Assembly (NCBI RefSeq): GCF_943913045.1
Contig: NZ_CALTVH010000008.1
Span: 1-64,000 of the forward strand
Length of the DNA stretch: 64,000 nt
Direction: 5' to 3'
Origin: an uncultured Ezakiella sp.
GTDB taxonomy: Bacteria > Bacillota > Clostridia > Tissierellales > Peptoniphilaceae
Positions 10,826-18,596 of this stretch are shown here, in pieces. The translations under genes and the position numbers were made by a program. Positions within the stretch are counted from its first letter, which is position 1, and each line of letters begins with the position of its first letter. A model generated the notes under the pieces. That model saw only the letters and a list, made by a program, of their open reading frames with translations, searched no databases and was not told where the DNA came from.

Positions 10826-11240
10826 TTTAATTTCAATTATTCCCTTTATCCTTCTGCTATTAATTATTCTAGCTGATATAATTTTATATGCTGTAGATAT
10901 AATGGTCGCACCTTATATAACGATTTTCTTTTATCTACTAATAATTTTTTTAAAAAATCACAGGGAGCCAACATTGGGCAAAAATCAAACATTGGCTCTT
11001 ACTTATATAATTGTTACAATCAGTGTAATATCATTTCTATATTTAAAGCCTAACTACACTGTTAATCAAGCAAGGCAAACATTGGAAGAAAAATCTATCA
11101 AAAATATAAAATTAGAGCAGCTAGGATATGTTAAAAGAAAAAATATATTAGTTAGAGGTGCATATGTATTTTGTACGGAAGATGAAAAATTGATAATTTT
11201 TGATAATATTAATGGCAAATTTCATATAGCGAATAACTAG
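10743..11240 (+). CDS. Small membrane protein downstream of the secreted protein
   Basis: A frame with two to three hydrophobic segments (roughly residues 33-53, 55-72 and 86-103) and a polar C-terminal domain of about 60 residues ending in FDNINGKFHIANN. No family is recognised. The start is uncertain: the frame is open inside the 3' end of the upstream gene, and none of the early Met or TTG codons has a good ribosome site, so translation is probably coupled to the upstream gene. The position directly behind a secreted protein would fit an immunity or anchoring partner, but nothing in the sequence proves it. Confidence 0.55.
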   Translation: MYIELIEELLLMKLLEVHKLLKRKVSTSLISIIPFILLLLIILADIILYAVDIMVAPYITIFFYLLIIFLKNHREPTLGKNQTLALTYIIVTISVISFLYLKPNYTVNQARQTLEEKSIKNIKLEQLGYVKRKNILVRGAYVFCTEDEKLIIFDNINGKFHIANN

Positions 11241-11258
11241 AATCTAGAAGAGTTTTGA

Positions 11259-11290
11259 GGGTGGTGGATAATGCATCACCCGATTTTTTT
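11259..11290 (+). terminator. Intrinsic terminator of the secreted-protein unit
   Basis: GGGTGGTG and CATCACCC form an 8-bp stem around a 7-base loop and are followed by GATTTTTTT. Confidence 0.85.
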
Positions 11291-11407
11291 AATATATTTT
11301 AAAGTCTTGCTATTCAATCTAAAATAGAATTAACATCTCGACTTTCCAATATCTCTCCAATTTCTAAGTAATTAAAGGATTTATTAATAATTTTTAAAGC
11401 TTTCCAA

Positions 11408-11433
11408 GAAAAAAGCCCGATTAAAATCGAGCT
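11408..11433 (-). terminator. Intrinsic terminator touching the stop codon of the ABC permease
   Basis: On the minus strand AGCTCGATT and AATCGGGCT pair (one G-U) and are followed by six T residues. The stem begins within the TAG stop at 11434-11432. The preceding 11291-11407 contains no supported gene. Confidence 0.75.
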
Positions 11434-13000
11434 AGTATCTAATCCTAAAAGTCTTATGGAAATTTTTCCTTAAAATTATAAATGTTAAGAGGGTTAGAAT
11501 AAATATTCCCCCAACTGGATAAAAGACCTTGGACATATCCATTGAAGACACAAAGGATATACCAATTATTGTCATCATAATACCTTGAATCACCTTGTAA
11601 ACGGGACTTTTATTTGAAAGGTCTGAGCTATAGGGGCAAAGTACATAATATATAATTATCTCCATAAGCTCCCTAGTTATCAGTATCATCGCATAGACTC
11701 CGAGTGTTAAGGGGATTTGTTTGAAATCAAAATCGACCTTATTTATTAATCCTATCAAGCCAACAAAGACTATGGCCAGCAAGAAATTTGGTAAAACCAT
11801 CTTGGCAATATATCTTAACCGTCTTGATATGGATTTTTTTATTGCCTCGCTATCGTAAAGATTGTGATACATAAGCGGCATATCGATATTTCTAAAGCAC
11901 ATCTGCAAATAGGTCCCTGCCATTGCAGAAGACAGAACCATTACAATGCCAAATGTTTGCAAGCCGGCAAAGCCCTTGTTGCCAGCAGATATCCCCAGTT
12001 TAAAAAGTATGATATAAAGCAGGGCTGTAAAAATCATGCCGTTGGTCTTGGAGAAAAATTGTTTCTTTAAAATATCTTTAAACCTGGTTTCAAAGGCCTT
12101 TTCAATGTAAGCTTGTGAAGGCAGGTCCTCATTTTCCTCTAAAAATTTAATATTATCCTCTGGACTTATGCCAGCGAGCTCTCTGTAGTCTTCACTCATA
12201 CTGTTGGTGATTACAAATCCAACCGAATAATTGTTGGATGTGGCTATCAGGGTTTTTATTTTGTTGTAGGATTTAAATTTGTAAAAGTAAATTACCCCTG
12301 CAAGAGAAATTATTAAAGATACAAGAGACAAAATATAATAAAAATTATTGGTCAGCTTAATTTCAAGTTTAAAATATACCAGCAAAAAGGCTATGGCATA
12401 AAGACCAAGCTTATAAATCGTCCTTATCAGCTTTTTTATCAATTTATCGTGCTTTAAAAGATAAGATATATTTATTAAGTTTGAAATATAAGAGCAGGCC
12501 GTCATAAATATAAAAATGCTAAAGGCTACCAGGTAATTTTTAAAAATCAAATAAGAGATTATAAGGTGGACAAGATTTTCCATTATAATGCCTTCTCTAA
12601 TCTTTTGCCTATAAAAAATCCTTGGGTCTACTCCCATTATTCCCATAAACATATAGGCATTTTTTGCATCAGACAAAAAGGACGGATTGGCAAAAGCCTG
12701 GGTCAGACAAAAGATTATCAGATAAACAAGGACTCTCAGATCATACATAAAACTTATGTTGTCAACTCCTAAAAACTTATTTATCCCAACCACTATTACA
12801 TAATAGGGCATTATCATTCTTAAAAATAAGGAAAAGGCAAAATGAATTAGCGCTCCCAAGAAACTTAGCTTTGACTTTAAATTTTCCTTGGCAATTAACT
12901 TCTTAAAGCCCAGGTGTTTTAGTCCAGGAATCCTGGAGAGTATATACAAAAAAGCATTGAAATTTATAATGGACATTAATTTTGAAAATTTTATAGCCAT
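11432..13000 (-). CDS. ABC transporter membrane protein, substrate unknown
   Basis: A 522-residue polytopic protein with about ten to twelve predicted membrane segments and a cytoplasmic insert near residues 255-310 (contains the acidic run ISPEDNIKFLEENEDLPS). It has no recognisable extracellular or ATPase domain. It begins one base from the ATPase gene upstream, so the two almost certainly form one exporter. Large two-part membrane subunits of this kind are common in export or self-resistance ABC systems of Firmicutes; the substrate cannot be read from sequence. Confidence 0.75.
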   Translation of the reverse strand: MAIKFSKLMSIINFNAFLYILSRIPGLKHLGFKKLIAKENLKSKLSFLGALIHFAFSLFLRMIMPYYVIVVGINKFLGVDNISFMYDLRVLVYLIIFCLTQAFANPSFLSDAKNAYMFMGIMGVDPRIFYRQKIREGIIMENLVHLIISYLIFKNYLVAFSIFIFMTACSYISNLINISYLLKHDKLIKKLIRTIYKLGLYAIAFLLVYFKLEIKLTNNFYYILSLVSLIISLAGVIYFYKFKSYNKIKTLIATSNNYSVGFVITNSMSEDYRELAGISPEDNIKFLEENEDLPSQAYIEKAFETRFKDILKKQFFSKTNGMIFTALLYIILFKLGISAGNKGFAGLQTFGIVMVLSSAMAGTYLQMCFRNIDMPLMYHNLYDSEAIKKSISRRLRYIAKMVLPNFLLAIVFVGLIGLINKVDFDFKQIPLTLGVYAMILITRELMEIIIYYVLCPYSSDLSNKSPVYKVIQGIMMTIIGISFVSSMDMSKVFYPVGGIFILTLLTFIILRKNFHKTFRIRY

Positions 13001-13680
13001 TAGATCACTTCCATTAAGTACTTTTCAAATTCTATTGGAGAATTAAAATCATTCCTGCACCTGTTTAAAAGACCGTCTTTTAAAATCGCAACTTCATCGC
13101 TAACATCGGTGGCCAGCTGGACTATATGAGTTGACATTATAATAATATGGTCGCTCTTCATAGCTATCATCATCTCTTTTATATCGTGGCTAACGATAAT
13201 ATCAAGTGAACTAAGCGGCTCGTCAAGTAAGATAATAAGCGGCTTTTTGATAAAGGCACACATCATTTGGATCTTGTTTTTCATACCAAAAGAATATTCT
13301 TTGATAAGCCTGTGCTTGTCTGCATCTTCAAAATTAAATCTTACGAACAATTCGTCTATATCAAAATCTTTTACCTTGTTAAAATCCACAAAGGCCCTAA
13401 TGAATTCATAGCCAGTTAAAAATTCTGGCAAGACTGGAGCTGCCGACACCAGGTATACATCGTCATGAGAAATTGGCCGAAGACTTCCACTGGCATCCAC
13501 CAAAATTTCCCCACCATCAATTTTTTCTTGAAAGCTAATGCAGTTAAAGAGGGTTGTCTTGCCCGTGCCATTCCTGCCGATTACACTATATATAAAGCCC
13601 TTGTCAAAAGTGTAATCAATGTCTTTAAGTACTTCCTTGTCTCCAAAGGATTTTTTTAAATTTTTAACGATTAATTTCAT
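13000..13680 (-). CDS. ABC transporter ATP-binding protein
   Basis: A 226-residue ATPase. Walker A is GRNGTGKTTLF (about 35-45). The signature helix is divergent (IKEYSFGMKNKIQMMCAF, SFGMK in place of LSGGQ), Walker B is LIILLDEPLSSLD, and the switch histidine is in MSTHIV. A short domain and degenerate signature are typical of export-type drug or peptide resistance ATPases. It lies between the LuxR-type regulator (4-base overlap) and the permease, forming a three-gene operon. Confidence 0.88.
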   Translation of the reverse strand: MKLIVKNLKKSFGDKEVLKDIDYTFDKGFIYSVIGRNGTGKTTLFNCISFQEKIDGGEILVDASGSLRPISHDDVYLVSAAPVLPEFLTGYEFIRAFVDFNKVKDFDIDELFVRFNFEDADKHRLIKEYSFGMKNKIQMMCAFIKKPLIILLDEPLSSLDIIVSHDIKEMMIAMKSDHIIIMSTHIVQLATDVSDEVAILKDGLLNRCRNDFNSPIEFEKYLMEVI

Positions 13681-14324
13681 AGATCCTCCTCATTTTTTGG
13701 ACACCTTTTTATATGGCATGGGTAACACATCTTATGATTGTAGCAACCGTCCTTGTAAAACATATAGTCAACAAGGCCAAGGTTGATAGCAAATTGAATT
13801 AGCTGCCTATTGTTGTCTATTCCAATTTTTTCATAAATTTTTGCCATGTATTTTTTAATAGTATGCTTGGAATAACCAGTCTCCTCAGCTATTTTCTCCA
13901 AGCTATCACCTCGTACATACCTCATTATAATATCAGTCTCCGCCCCGTTTATTTTTATAAAAGGTTTTATTGTCTTTTTAGGCACTTTTTCCAGAGCTTC
14001 TTTAATATCAGCAAATAAATTGCCCTTAATATTTGAGAACCAGAGATATTTTTTGATTCCATAATAATTGCAAAGTAAATTTAATCTTGGCTCATAATCA
14101 AGACTAATGACAAATAATTTCTCCTTGTCTTGGTAAGAAGTAAAGAAACTTTCAAGCTCGTCCCCCGTCATCAGGTCTCTTGAATATAAAAATATATCAA
14201 AGCCCTCCGAAATATCTCCATTATAAGCCTTGGCCTCTGACAAAATCTTATCATAAAATAAATCTATCAGCCTATCGGTCTTTGCAATAATATTTATATT
14301 TCCGTAAAGTTTTTTCTTTTTCAA
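13677..14324 (-). CDS. LuxR-type HTH regulator with Cys-rich tail
   Basis: The C-terminal half contains a LuxR/GerE helix-turn-helix (about residues 130-190: TDIIMRYVRGDSLEKIAEET, then SKHTIKKYMAKIYEKIGIDN). The N-terminal half looks like a degenerate receiver-like domain without a clear phospho-Asp pocket. The last 25 residues hold four cysteines and two histidines (CYNHKMCYPCHIKRC), which could bind metal. The preferred start is the TTG at 14324, eight bases after AGGAG; a TTG at 14345 would add seven residues but has no ribosome site. It overlaps the ATPase gene by 4 bases and probably controls it. Confidence 0.75.
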   Translation of the reverse strand: MKKKKLYGNINIIAKTDRLIDLFYDKILSEAKAYNGDISEGFDIFLYSRDLMTGDELESFFTSYQDKEKLFVISLDYEPRLNLLCNYYGIKKYLWFSNIKGNLFADIKEALEKVPKKTIKPFIKINGAETDIIMRYVRGDSLEKIAEETGYSKHTIKKYMAKIYEKIGIDNNRQLIQFAINLGLVDYMFYKDGCYNHKMCYPCHIKRCPKNEEDL

Positions 14325-14393
14325 AATACCACTCCTAAGTTCCAACTAACCGCTTTCTATATATAGAGTATATAATAAAACAATAAAAAAACA

Positions 14394-14407
14394 TACCCTT
14401 TTGGGTA
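14394..14407. promoter_or_regulatory. Perfect palindrome upstream of the LuxR-type gene
   Basis: TACCC-TTTT-GGGTA sits about 70-85 bases upstream of the TTG at 14324. A TATACT-like -10 (14372-14367, minus strand) has no -35 match at 17 bases; the palindrome occupies that place. This suggests a regulator-dependent promoter, which is inference. Confidence 0.4.
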
Positions 14408-14468
14408 CATTTTTCAAATTTAAACATATTTACAAGAATCCTAACTTAAAACTATTCTACCTATAATT

Positions 14469-14518
14469 TTCTCGCCATTTTTAAGTATTTGGCGTAGATA
14501 AAATAAAAATGGCGAGAA
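14469..14518. repeat. 15-bp perfect inverted repeat behind fic
   Basis: TTCTCGCCATTTTTA (14469-14483) is repeated in reverse complement at 14504-14518 with a 20-base spacer. It lies 5 bases after the fic stop. No T-run follows either arm on either strand, so it is not a standard intrinsic terminator. Confidence 0.7.
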
Positions 14519-14522
14519 TAAT

Positions 14523-15416
14523 TTAGTCATCTAAGATTGATAAATATAAATCCAATCTTTCATTCATATATTGTGCAAGCAGGTCTGCCATAGCAGAGAT
14601 ATTGTCTTCCCCATAATACTCATCAAAGGCTTGGTAATATTTTAAACGATCGGTGAATTTTATATCAATAGGTGGATAGCCTGCCTTCATGAGCTCTAAG
14701 TTTATAAGAAGTCTGCCAGTTCTACCATTTCCATCAATAAAGGGATGGATGCCTTCAAATTCTAAATGAAAGCGGGCAAGTTTTGTCACAAAATCCTCGT
14801 CACTAGTTTTATAATTTTCCAAAAGTCTCTCCATCTGAGGAACTATTAAATAAGGTTGGACAGGTTCATGGACAGCTCCCATAATTTTAACTGGCACCCT
14901 CCGATAAAGGCCCCTATCCTCTTTTTTGTCTGCCAAAACCAAGTAGTGGATATCTTTAATAATTTTTTCAGATATTTCAGCCCTTTCACTAACAAGCTGG
15001 CTTACATATTCAAAAGCTTCCTTATGACCAATTACCTCCAAGTGTTCACGCAAAGATTTTTGATCTATTGTCAGTCCTCTTAGAACCATATCCGTTTCAC
15101 GCAAGGTCAGAGTATTCCCTTCAATGGCGTTAGAGTTGTAGGTGTATTCAGTTAAAAAATCTTCATTTAATCTTTGCAGCTCGCCTGCGGTCAAGGGTCT
15201 TTTTTCTTTTAGGGCCAAAAGCTTTTCTTCTAGTATTGGCATTAGAGACTCTATAGTTTTGTACCTACCGTCACTTGGCTTATTTGCATCGACCGGAATT
15301 TTCCAAGCCCTGCCGTCTTTATAAGCACCCGAAATTTTCCCCTCTGCGCATAAAACTCTTACTCTTCTTTCAGATATGCCCCATTTTTTTGCAGCTTCTT
15401 TAACTGAAATATACAT
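14523..15416 (-). CDS. Fic family enzyme with N-terminal HTH domain
   Basis: Fic proteins usually transfer AMP (or other phosphate groups) to target hydroxyls. Residues 1-45 form a MerR-like helix-turn-helix (SVKEAAKKWGISERRVRVLC). An inhibitory (S/T)xxxE(G/N) motif, SNAIEG, is at 95-100 ahead of the Fic core, making this a class II protein. The active-site motif HPFIDGNGRTGR at 224-235 is intact, with histidine, acidic residue and both arginines. Length 297 is usual for HTH-Fic proteins. Target unknown. It stands alone, with a strong AGGAGG site and three direct repeats over its promoter, so self-regulation through the HTH is plausible. Confidence 0.92.
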   Translation of the reverse strand: MYISVKEAAKKWGISERRVRVLCAEGKISGAYKDGRAWKIPVDANKPSDGRYKTIESLMPILEEKLLALKEKRPLTAGELQRLNEDFLTEYTYNSNAIEGNTLTLRETDMVLRGLTIDQKSLREHLEVIGHKEAFEYVSQLVSERAEISEKIIKDIHYLVLADKKEDRGLYRRVPVKIMGAVHEPVQPYLIVPQMERLLENYKTSDEDFVTKLARFHLEFEGIHPFIDGNGRTGRLLINLELMKAGYPPIDIKFTDRLKYYQAFDEYYGEDNISAMADLLAQYMNERLDLYLSILDD

Positions 15417-15437
15417 TGACCTAACCTCCTTTTCTTA

Positions 15438-15466
15438 ATTATACATTTTTATCGGAACAATAGCAA
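15438..15466 (-). promoter_or_regulatory. Promoter of fic
   Basis: On the minus strand TTGCTA (15466-15461) and TATAAT (15443-15438) are 17 bases apart, 22 bases upstream of the ATG. One of three operator-like repeats fills the spacer. Confidence 0.65.
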
Positions 15467-15504
15467 GGTTATCGGAATAATATTTCGCTATTAGCGGAAT
15501 AATA
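15450..15504. repeat. Three 13-bp direct repeats over the fic promoter
   Basis: TATCGGAACAATA (15450-15462), TATCGGAATAATA (15470-15482) and TAGCGGAATAATA (15492-15504) share TA-x-CGGAA-Y-AATA. Start-to-start spacing is 20 and 22 bases, about two helical turns, as for a phased operator. Confidence 0.75.
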
Positions 15505-15523
15505 GGATTCGATTTTTATTTGA

Positions 15524-15555
15524 AAATAAAAATCCCGCCAATACAGGCGAGATTT
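15524..15555 (-). terminator. Intrinsic terminator of thiT
   Basis: On the minus strand AAATCTCGCC and GGCGGGATTT form a 10-bp stem (one G-U) around a 6-base loop, followed by TTATTTT. Confidence 0.8.
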
Positions 15556-15588
15556 CTAATGAATTATGACTATTTGACTGGTATCAGC

Positions 15589-16134
15589 CTACATATTTTT
15601 TAAATCTTTTGTTAAAACGTTTCTGAGCAAGAAAATTAAAACTATTGTGATAGCTAGTTCAACAGCTAAAAATGTTCCGTTGTAGCCAGCTGAATATGCC
15701 CAAGCGTTTTGTCCTTCTGGTGCGTATGATGCAAAGAAAATTACCCCTGTTAAAGTGTGGCAAATAAATCTTGCAAAAACACCTAAAACTGTGCCGTAAA
15801 TTACAGGCATTACATCGTTGTTTTCAAAAAACTTCTTGGAAAATAATCCTGCTAGACCTAAGAAACCAAAGGCTGCTGGGTAGTCTAGGATAGCTTGTAC
15901 TGGGTGCATTACATATCCACCGATAGCCATATCCAAAAGTCCGTAAGCAATGCCCACGATAATTCCCTTGCCTGCTCCATGACGGATAGCAAAGAAAATT
16001 AAAGGAATCATTTGTCCTGCTGTAACGCTGCCGCCTTGTGGCATTGAAAATAACTTAATCCTGCCAAGCACAAAGGAAAGTGCCAAGCACAAACCTGCTT
16101 CAACTAATGTTCTTGTGTTCCAACTTCTATTCAT
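15589..16134 (-). CDS. thiT: ThiT family thiamine ECF transporter S component
   Basis: Membrane subunit that captures thiamine for the ECF importer. The 181 residues have about six membrane segments and the conserved stretches GGSVTAGQMIPLIFFAIRHG and MHPVQAILDYPAAFGFLGLAG, plus W and N residues of the thiamine pocket in the C-terminal third. The ATG at 16134 is chosen because GGGAGG lies 8 bases upstream; longer frames run into the riboswitch. A TPP riboswitch precedes the gene, which independently supports the substrate. No EcfA/T genes are nearby. Confidence 0.95.
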   Translation of the reverse strand: MNRSWNTRTLVEAGLCLALSFVLGRIKLFSMPQGGSVTAGQMIPLIFFAIRHGAGKGIIVGIAYGLLDMAIGGYVMHPVQAILDYPAAFGFLGLAGLFSKKFFENNDVMPVIYGTVLGVFARFICHTLTGVIFFASYAPEGQNAWAYSAGYNGTFLAVELAITIVLIFLLRNVLTKDLKNM

Positions 16135-16182
16135 AAAAAAATACCTCCCTTGCACATGCCTTAGAGGTACAATAAAAATACA

Positions 16183-16250
16183 ACTTCCCTCCGCCAGCAT
16201 TACCTGGATCAGGTTTAGGGTTTAATCTCAGCCCAATCGGGCACCCCTAG
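16183..16250 (-). promoter_or_regulatory. TPP riboswitch (THI element)
   Basis: On the minus strand the leader carries the hallmark order GGGGTGC, GGCTGAGA, ACCC, AACCTGATC and TAATGCTGGCGGAGGGAAG. It lies between the thiT promoter and the thiT ribosome site. Thiamine diphosphate binding should lower thiT expression. Confidence 0.97.
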
Positions 16251-16259
16251 TGCAAATAT

Positions 16260-16288
16260 ATAATACAACATGAGCAAGAGTTTGTCAA
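16260..16288 (-). promoter_or_regulatory. Sigma-A promoter of the TPP riboswitch-thiT transcript
   Basis: TTGACA (16288-16283) and TATTAT (16265-16260) on the minus strand, 17 bases apart, just upstream of the riboswitch. Confidence 0.8.
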
Positions 16289-16384
16289 ATTTTTTCACAA
16301 AAAATTATGGCAGACATCTACCACAATTTTTAGTATAGAGTCTAATTTATTCCTAATACTTACAAGACATCTAATAAGATACAA

Positions 16385-16412
16385 AAATACAGGAGCCCGA
16401 AGCTCCTGTATT
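16385..16412 (-). terminator. Intrinsic terminator of the DUF3798 ABC operon
   Basis: ATACAGGAGC and GCTCCTGTAT pair around a 5-base loop; on the minus strand a TTTT run follows. The tract 16289-16384 between this and the thiT promoter shows no gene. Confidence 0.8.
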
Positions 16413-16422
16413 TTTCTTATCT

Positions 16423-17550
16423 TTATTTTTCTTTTGGAGGAGAGACAGCTGGGCCCATTCTCAGGGTTTCCATAGCTTCGTCTCTTTCTTTTTGTCTTCT
16501 GACTGAGTGCAAGATCAGTGTTACTGTAACAACTGCGTATGATACGAATGTTCTTAGGTATTCACCGATCATTGCAGATCCTGTGATGTTTGCCCCTGCA
16601 GTAGGCATTACTATAAACATAAGGTGGAAGAGGATTGTACCTGTTAGGGCGTTTGTAATTGTTGCCTTGGATACACTTGCACCACCGATTAATAGAGCTG
16701 CTGCTGAATATAGGGCAACTTGGTCTGCACCGTTGTAGGTGTTTAAGTTTCCTATATTTTGTAGGTAAATGATTTGTCCAAAAGCTGCCATAACTGTTGA
16801 CATAACGACTGCTTTCTTTCTGGTTTTATCTACGTTTATACCTGCATCTTCTGCTACTTTCATGTCTTGGCCAACGGCTTTCATGTCTTGGCCGAGTTTA
16901 GTTTTTCTAAACCAAACTATAAAGAGACATGCTAGTGCAATTATAATTAGAGTTAGAATTGGAATTTGTATGCCCATTATTGCAATGTCTGTACCCAAAA
17001 TCCTGTCGAAGAAATAGTCTGTTCCCTTTTGACAGGTCAGGTCTATCGCGTTTCTAACCCCATATCCACGAGATATTATAATGTTCGGATCTTTGAAAGG
17101 TATAATTCCACCAAATATATAAAGAACTATAAATTGGTAAACACCTGTCATAAAGAAACCGAGCATCATGGATGTAATCATTTCTCTATCTTTTGCTTTA
17201 TTTAATACTGACCCTGCAAACATACCTAGTAACCAGGCGATTGGCGTTGAGATTACAGCAGCAAGTAGGATTGCTGGTAGTCCTGTCATGCCCCAGTCTT
17301 GGATAAAGATGATTGCAATTTGTCCTGCCATGGCTCCCAAGGTCATACCGAAGTTAATACCGAGTCCAGCCATAATAGGTAGGAGTAGTGATAATACTAG
17401 AAATGCGTTTCTGGCAAATCTGGTCAGTACTTGTCCGACCAAAAACTCTGCGGTAAATCCACTGTAATAAATGGCTATGGCACAGATTATTATAAACATA
17501 ACAGGGACTGTAAATTCATTGATAAGGCTAAATTTTTTCTTTTGTTTCAT
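16423..17550 (-). CDS. ABC importer permease (branched-chain/simple-sugar permease family)
   Basis: A 375-residue permease with eight to ten membrane segments. It carries family features: GLGINFGMTLGAMAGQIAII near residue 60, KAVGQDMKVAEDAGINVDKT (the cytoplasmic EAA-like loop) near residue 230, and LLIGGASVSKATITNALTGT near 290. It overlaps the partner permease by one base (TAATG). The operon order is binding protein, ATPase, permease, permease. This is the last gene before the terminator. Substrate not known for DUF3798 systems from sequence. Confidence 0.85.
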   Translation of the reverse strand: MKQKKKFSLINEFTVPVMFIIICAIAIYYSGFTAEFLVGQVLTRFARNAFLVLSLLLPIMAGLGINFGMTLGAMAGQIAIIFIQDWGMTGLPAILLAAVISTPIAWLLGMFAGSVLNKAKDREMITSMMLGFFMTGVYQFIVLYIFGGIIPFKDPNIIISRGYGVRNAIDLTCQKGTDYFFDRILGTDIAIMGIQIPILTLIIIALACLFIVWFRKTKLGQDMKAVGQDMKVAEDAGINVDKTRKKAVVMSTVMAAFGQIIYLQNIGNLNTYNGADQVALYSAAALLIGGASVSKATITNALTGTILFHLMFIVMPTAGANITGSAMIGEYLRTFVSYAVVTVTLILHSVRRQKERDEAMETLRMGPAVSPPKEK

Positions 17551-18596
17551 TATTTAACCTCCTTCCTGGTCAGAGCGTATACAATAAGTCCGTTTGATAT
17601 GATAAGTCTGAGAACTTCTGATATATCAACTTTTATGACTTGGTTAATAACAATTGGGGTCATAGTTAAAATTGCTTGGAAGAGAAGTGTTCCGATAATT
17701 ACGTTTTTAACATTGGCCTTGTTAATTGACGCACCACCCAAAAGTATCGCAGCTACACTTGGGAAAGCGAAAAATTGTGGCGCATTGTAAAGTTGGACAA
17801 AACCATAGGCTTGTTCATAAATAACCATGCCTGCTGCACCCAATGCACAAGATAGGATAACGGAAATTGTCCTGTGTTTATTAACATCGATGCCTGCTGC
17901 TTTTGCATATCTTGGGTTTGAACCTACAGCTGTAATTGCTGAACCTTTTTTGGTTTTAAAGTAAAGGTATACAAGATAAGCAAATAAGGCAAAGACTATA
18001 AACATACCAATTGGTACCAGGGTTTTGGTTCCTAGTTCGGCATCGGATGTAACTTGAAAACCTAAGATTTTTGAAATAGCTTTATCCCAGTAGTTTTGTA
18101 GGGATATTGTTGTTCTTAGTCCCTTTCCTTCATAGCCCATAACCATTTCCGAGTTAGTAAATGGAAGGATAACCCACATTATGTTCATAAATGCAATAAA
18201 GGAAAAACCTACATAGGTTGCAACTATCATTTCGTCGCCTTTTACCTTATTTAATATAAGGCTATATAGGAAACCAAATATAGCTCCAAATACCATGCCG
18301 ACAAATAGTGCAAATACTACCCCTGCAAATCCTTGCAATTGAAGTTGTATGGATATTGTAGCTCCCAGCATTCCTCCTATGAGGCCAACCGGTAAACCAA
18401 AGTTTAGTCCGCAGCCCGATTGGATCATAGGGATCATAGCCAAAACAAATACGGCATTCATACCAAATCTGTTTATAACATTTATAAATGCATCTGTAAG
18501 ATTTACTCCTATAAAGCCTCCGATTATAAATAATGCTAATATAAATAACAGTATTATAAATCTTGGAAGGCCAAATTCTTTAATAAAATTACGCAT
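17550..18596 (-). CDS. ABC importer permease (branched-chain/simple-sugar permease family)
   Basis: A 348-residue permease paralogous to the downstream one. Shared landmarks are SGCGLNFGLPVGLIGGMLGA near residue 60, the cytoplasmic loop AVGSNPRYAKAAGIDVNKHR near 230, and AAILLGGASINKANVKNVII near 285. Two different permeases presumably form the heterodimeric channel. The start overlaps the ATPase gene by 8 bases and follows AAGGAGG. Confidence 0.85.
   Translation of the reverse strand: MRNFIKEFGLPRFIILLFILALFIIGGFIGVNLTDAFINVINRFGMNAVFVLAMIPMIQSGCGLNFGLPVGLIGGMLGATISIQLQLQGFAGVVFALFVGMVFGAIFGFLYSLILNKVKGDEMIVATYVGFSFIAFMNIMWVILPFTNSEMVMGYEGKGLRTTISLQNYWDKAISKILGFQVTSDAELGTKTLVPIGMFIVFALFAYLVYLYFKTKKGSAITAVGSNPRYAKAAGIDVNKHRTISVILSCALGAAGMVIYEQAYGFVQLYNAPQFFAFPSVAAILLGGASINKANVKNVIIGTLLFQAILTMTPIVINQVIKVDISEVLRLIISNGLIVYALTRKEVK

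Noticed and set aside
11310..11440. Minus-strand frame overlapping the 3' end of the ABC permease (about 45 codons, ending VNSILD)
   Set aside because: No start codon or ribosome site and it runs through the terminator; most likely chance.
14345..14420. Standard sigma-A promoter for the LuxR-type gene
   Set aside because: A -10-like TATACT is present but no -35 at proper distance; listed instead as a possible operator.
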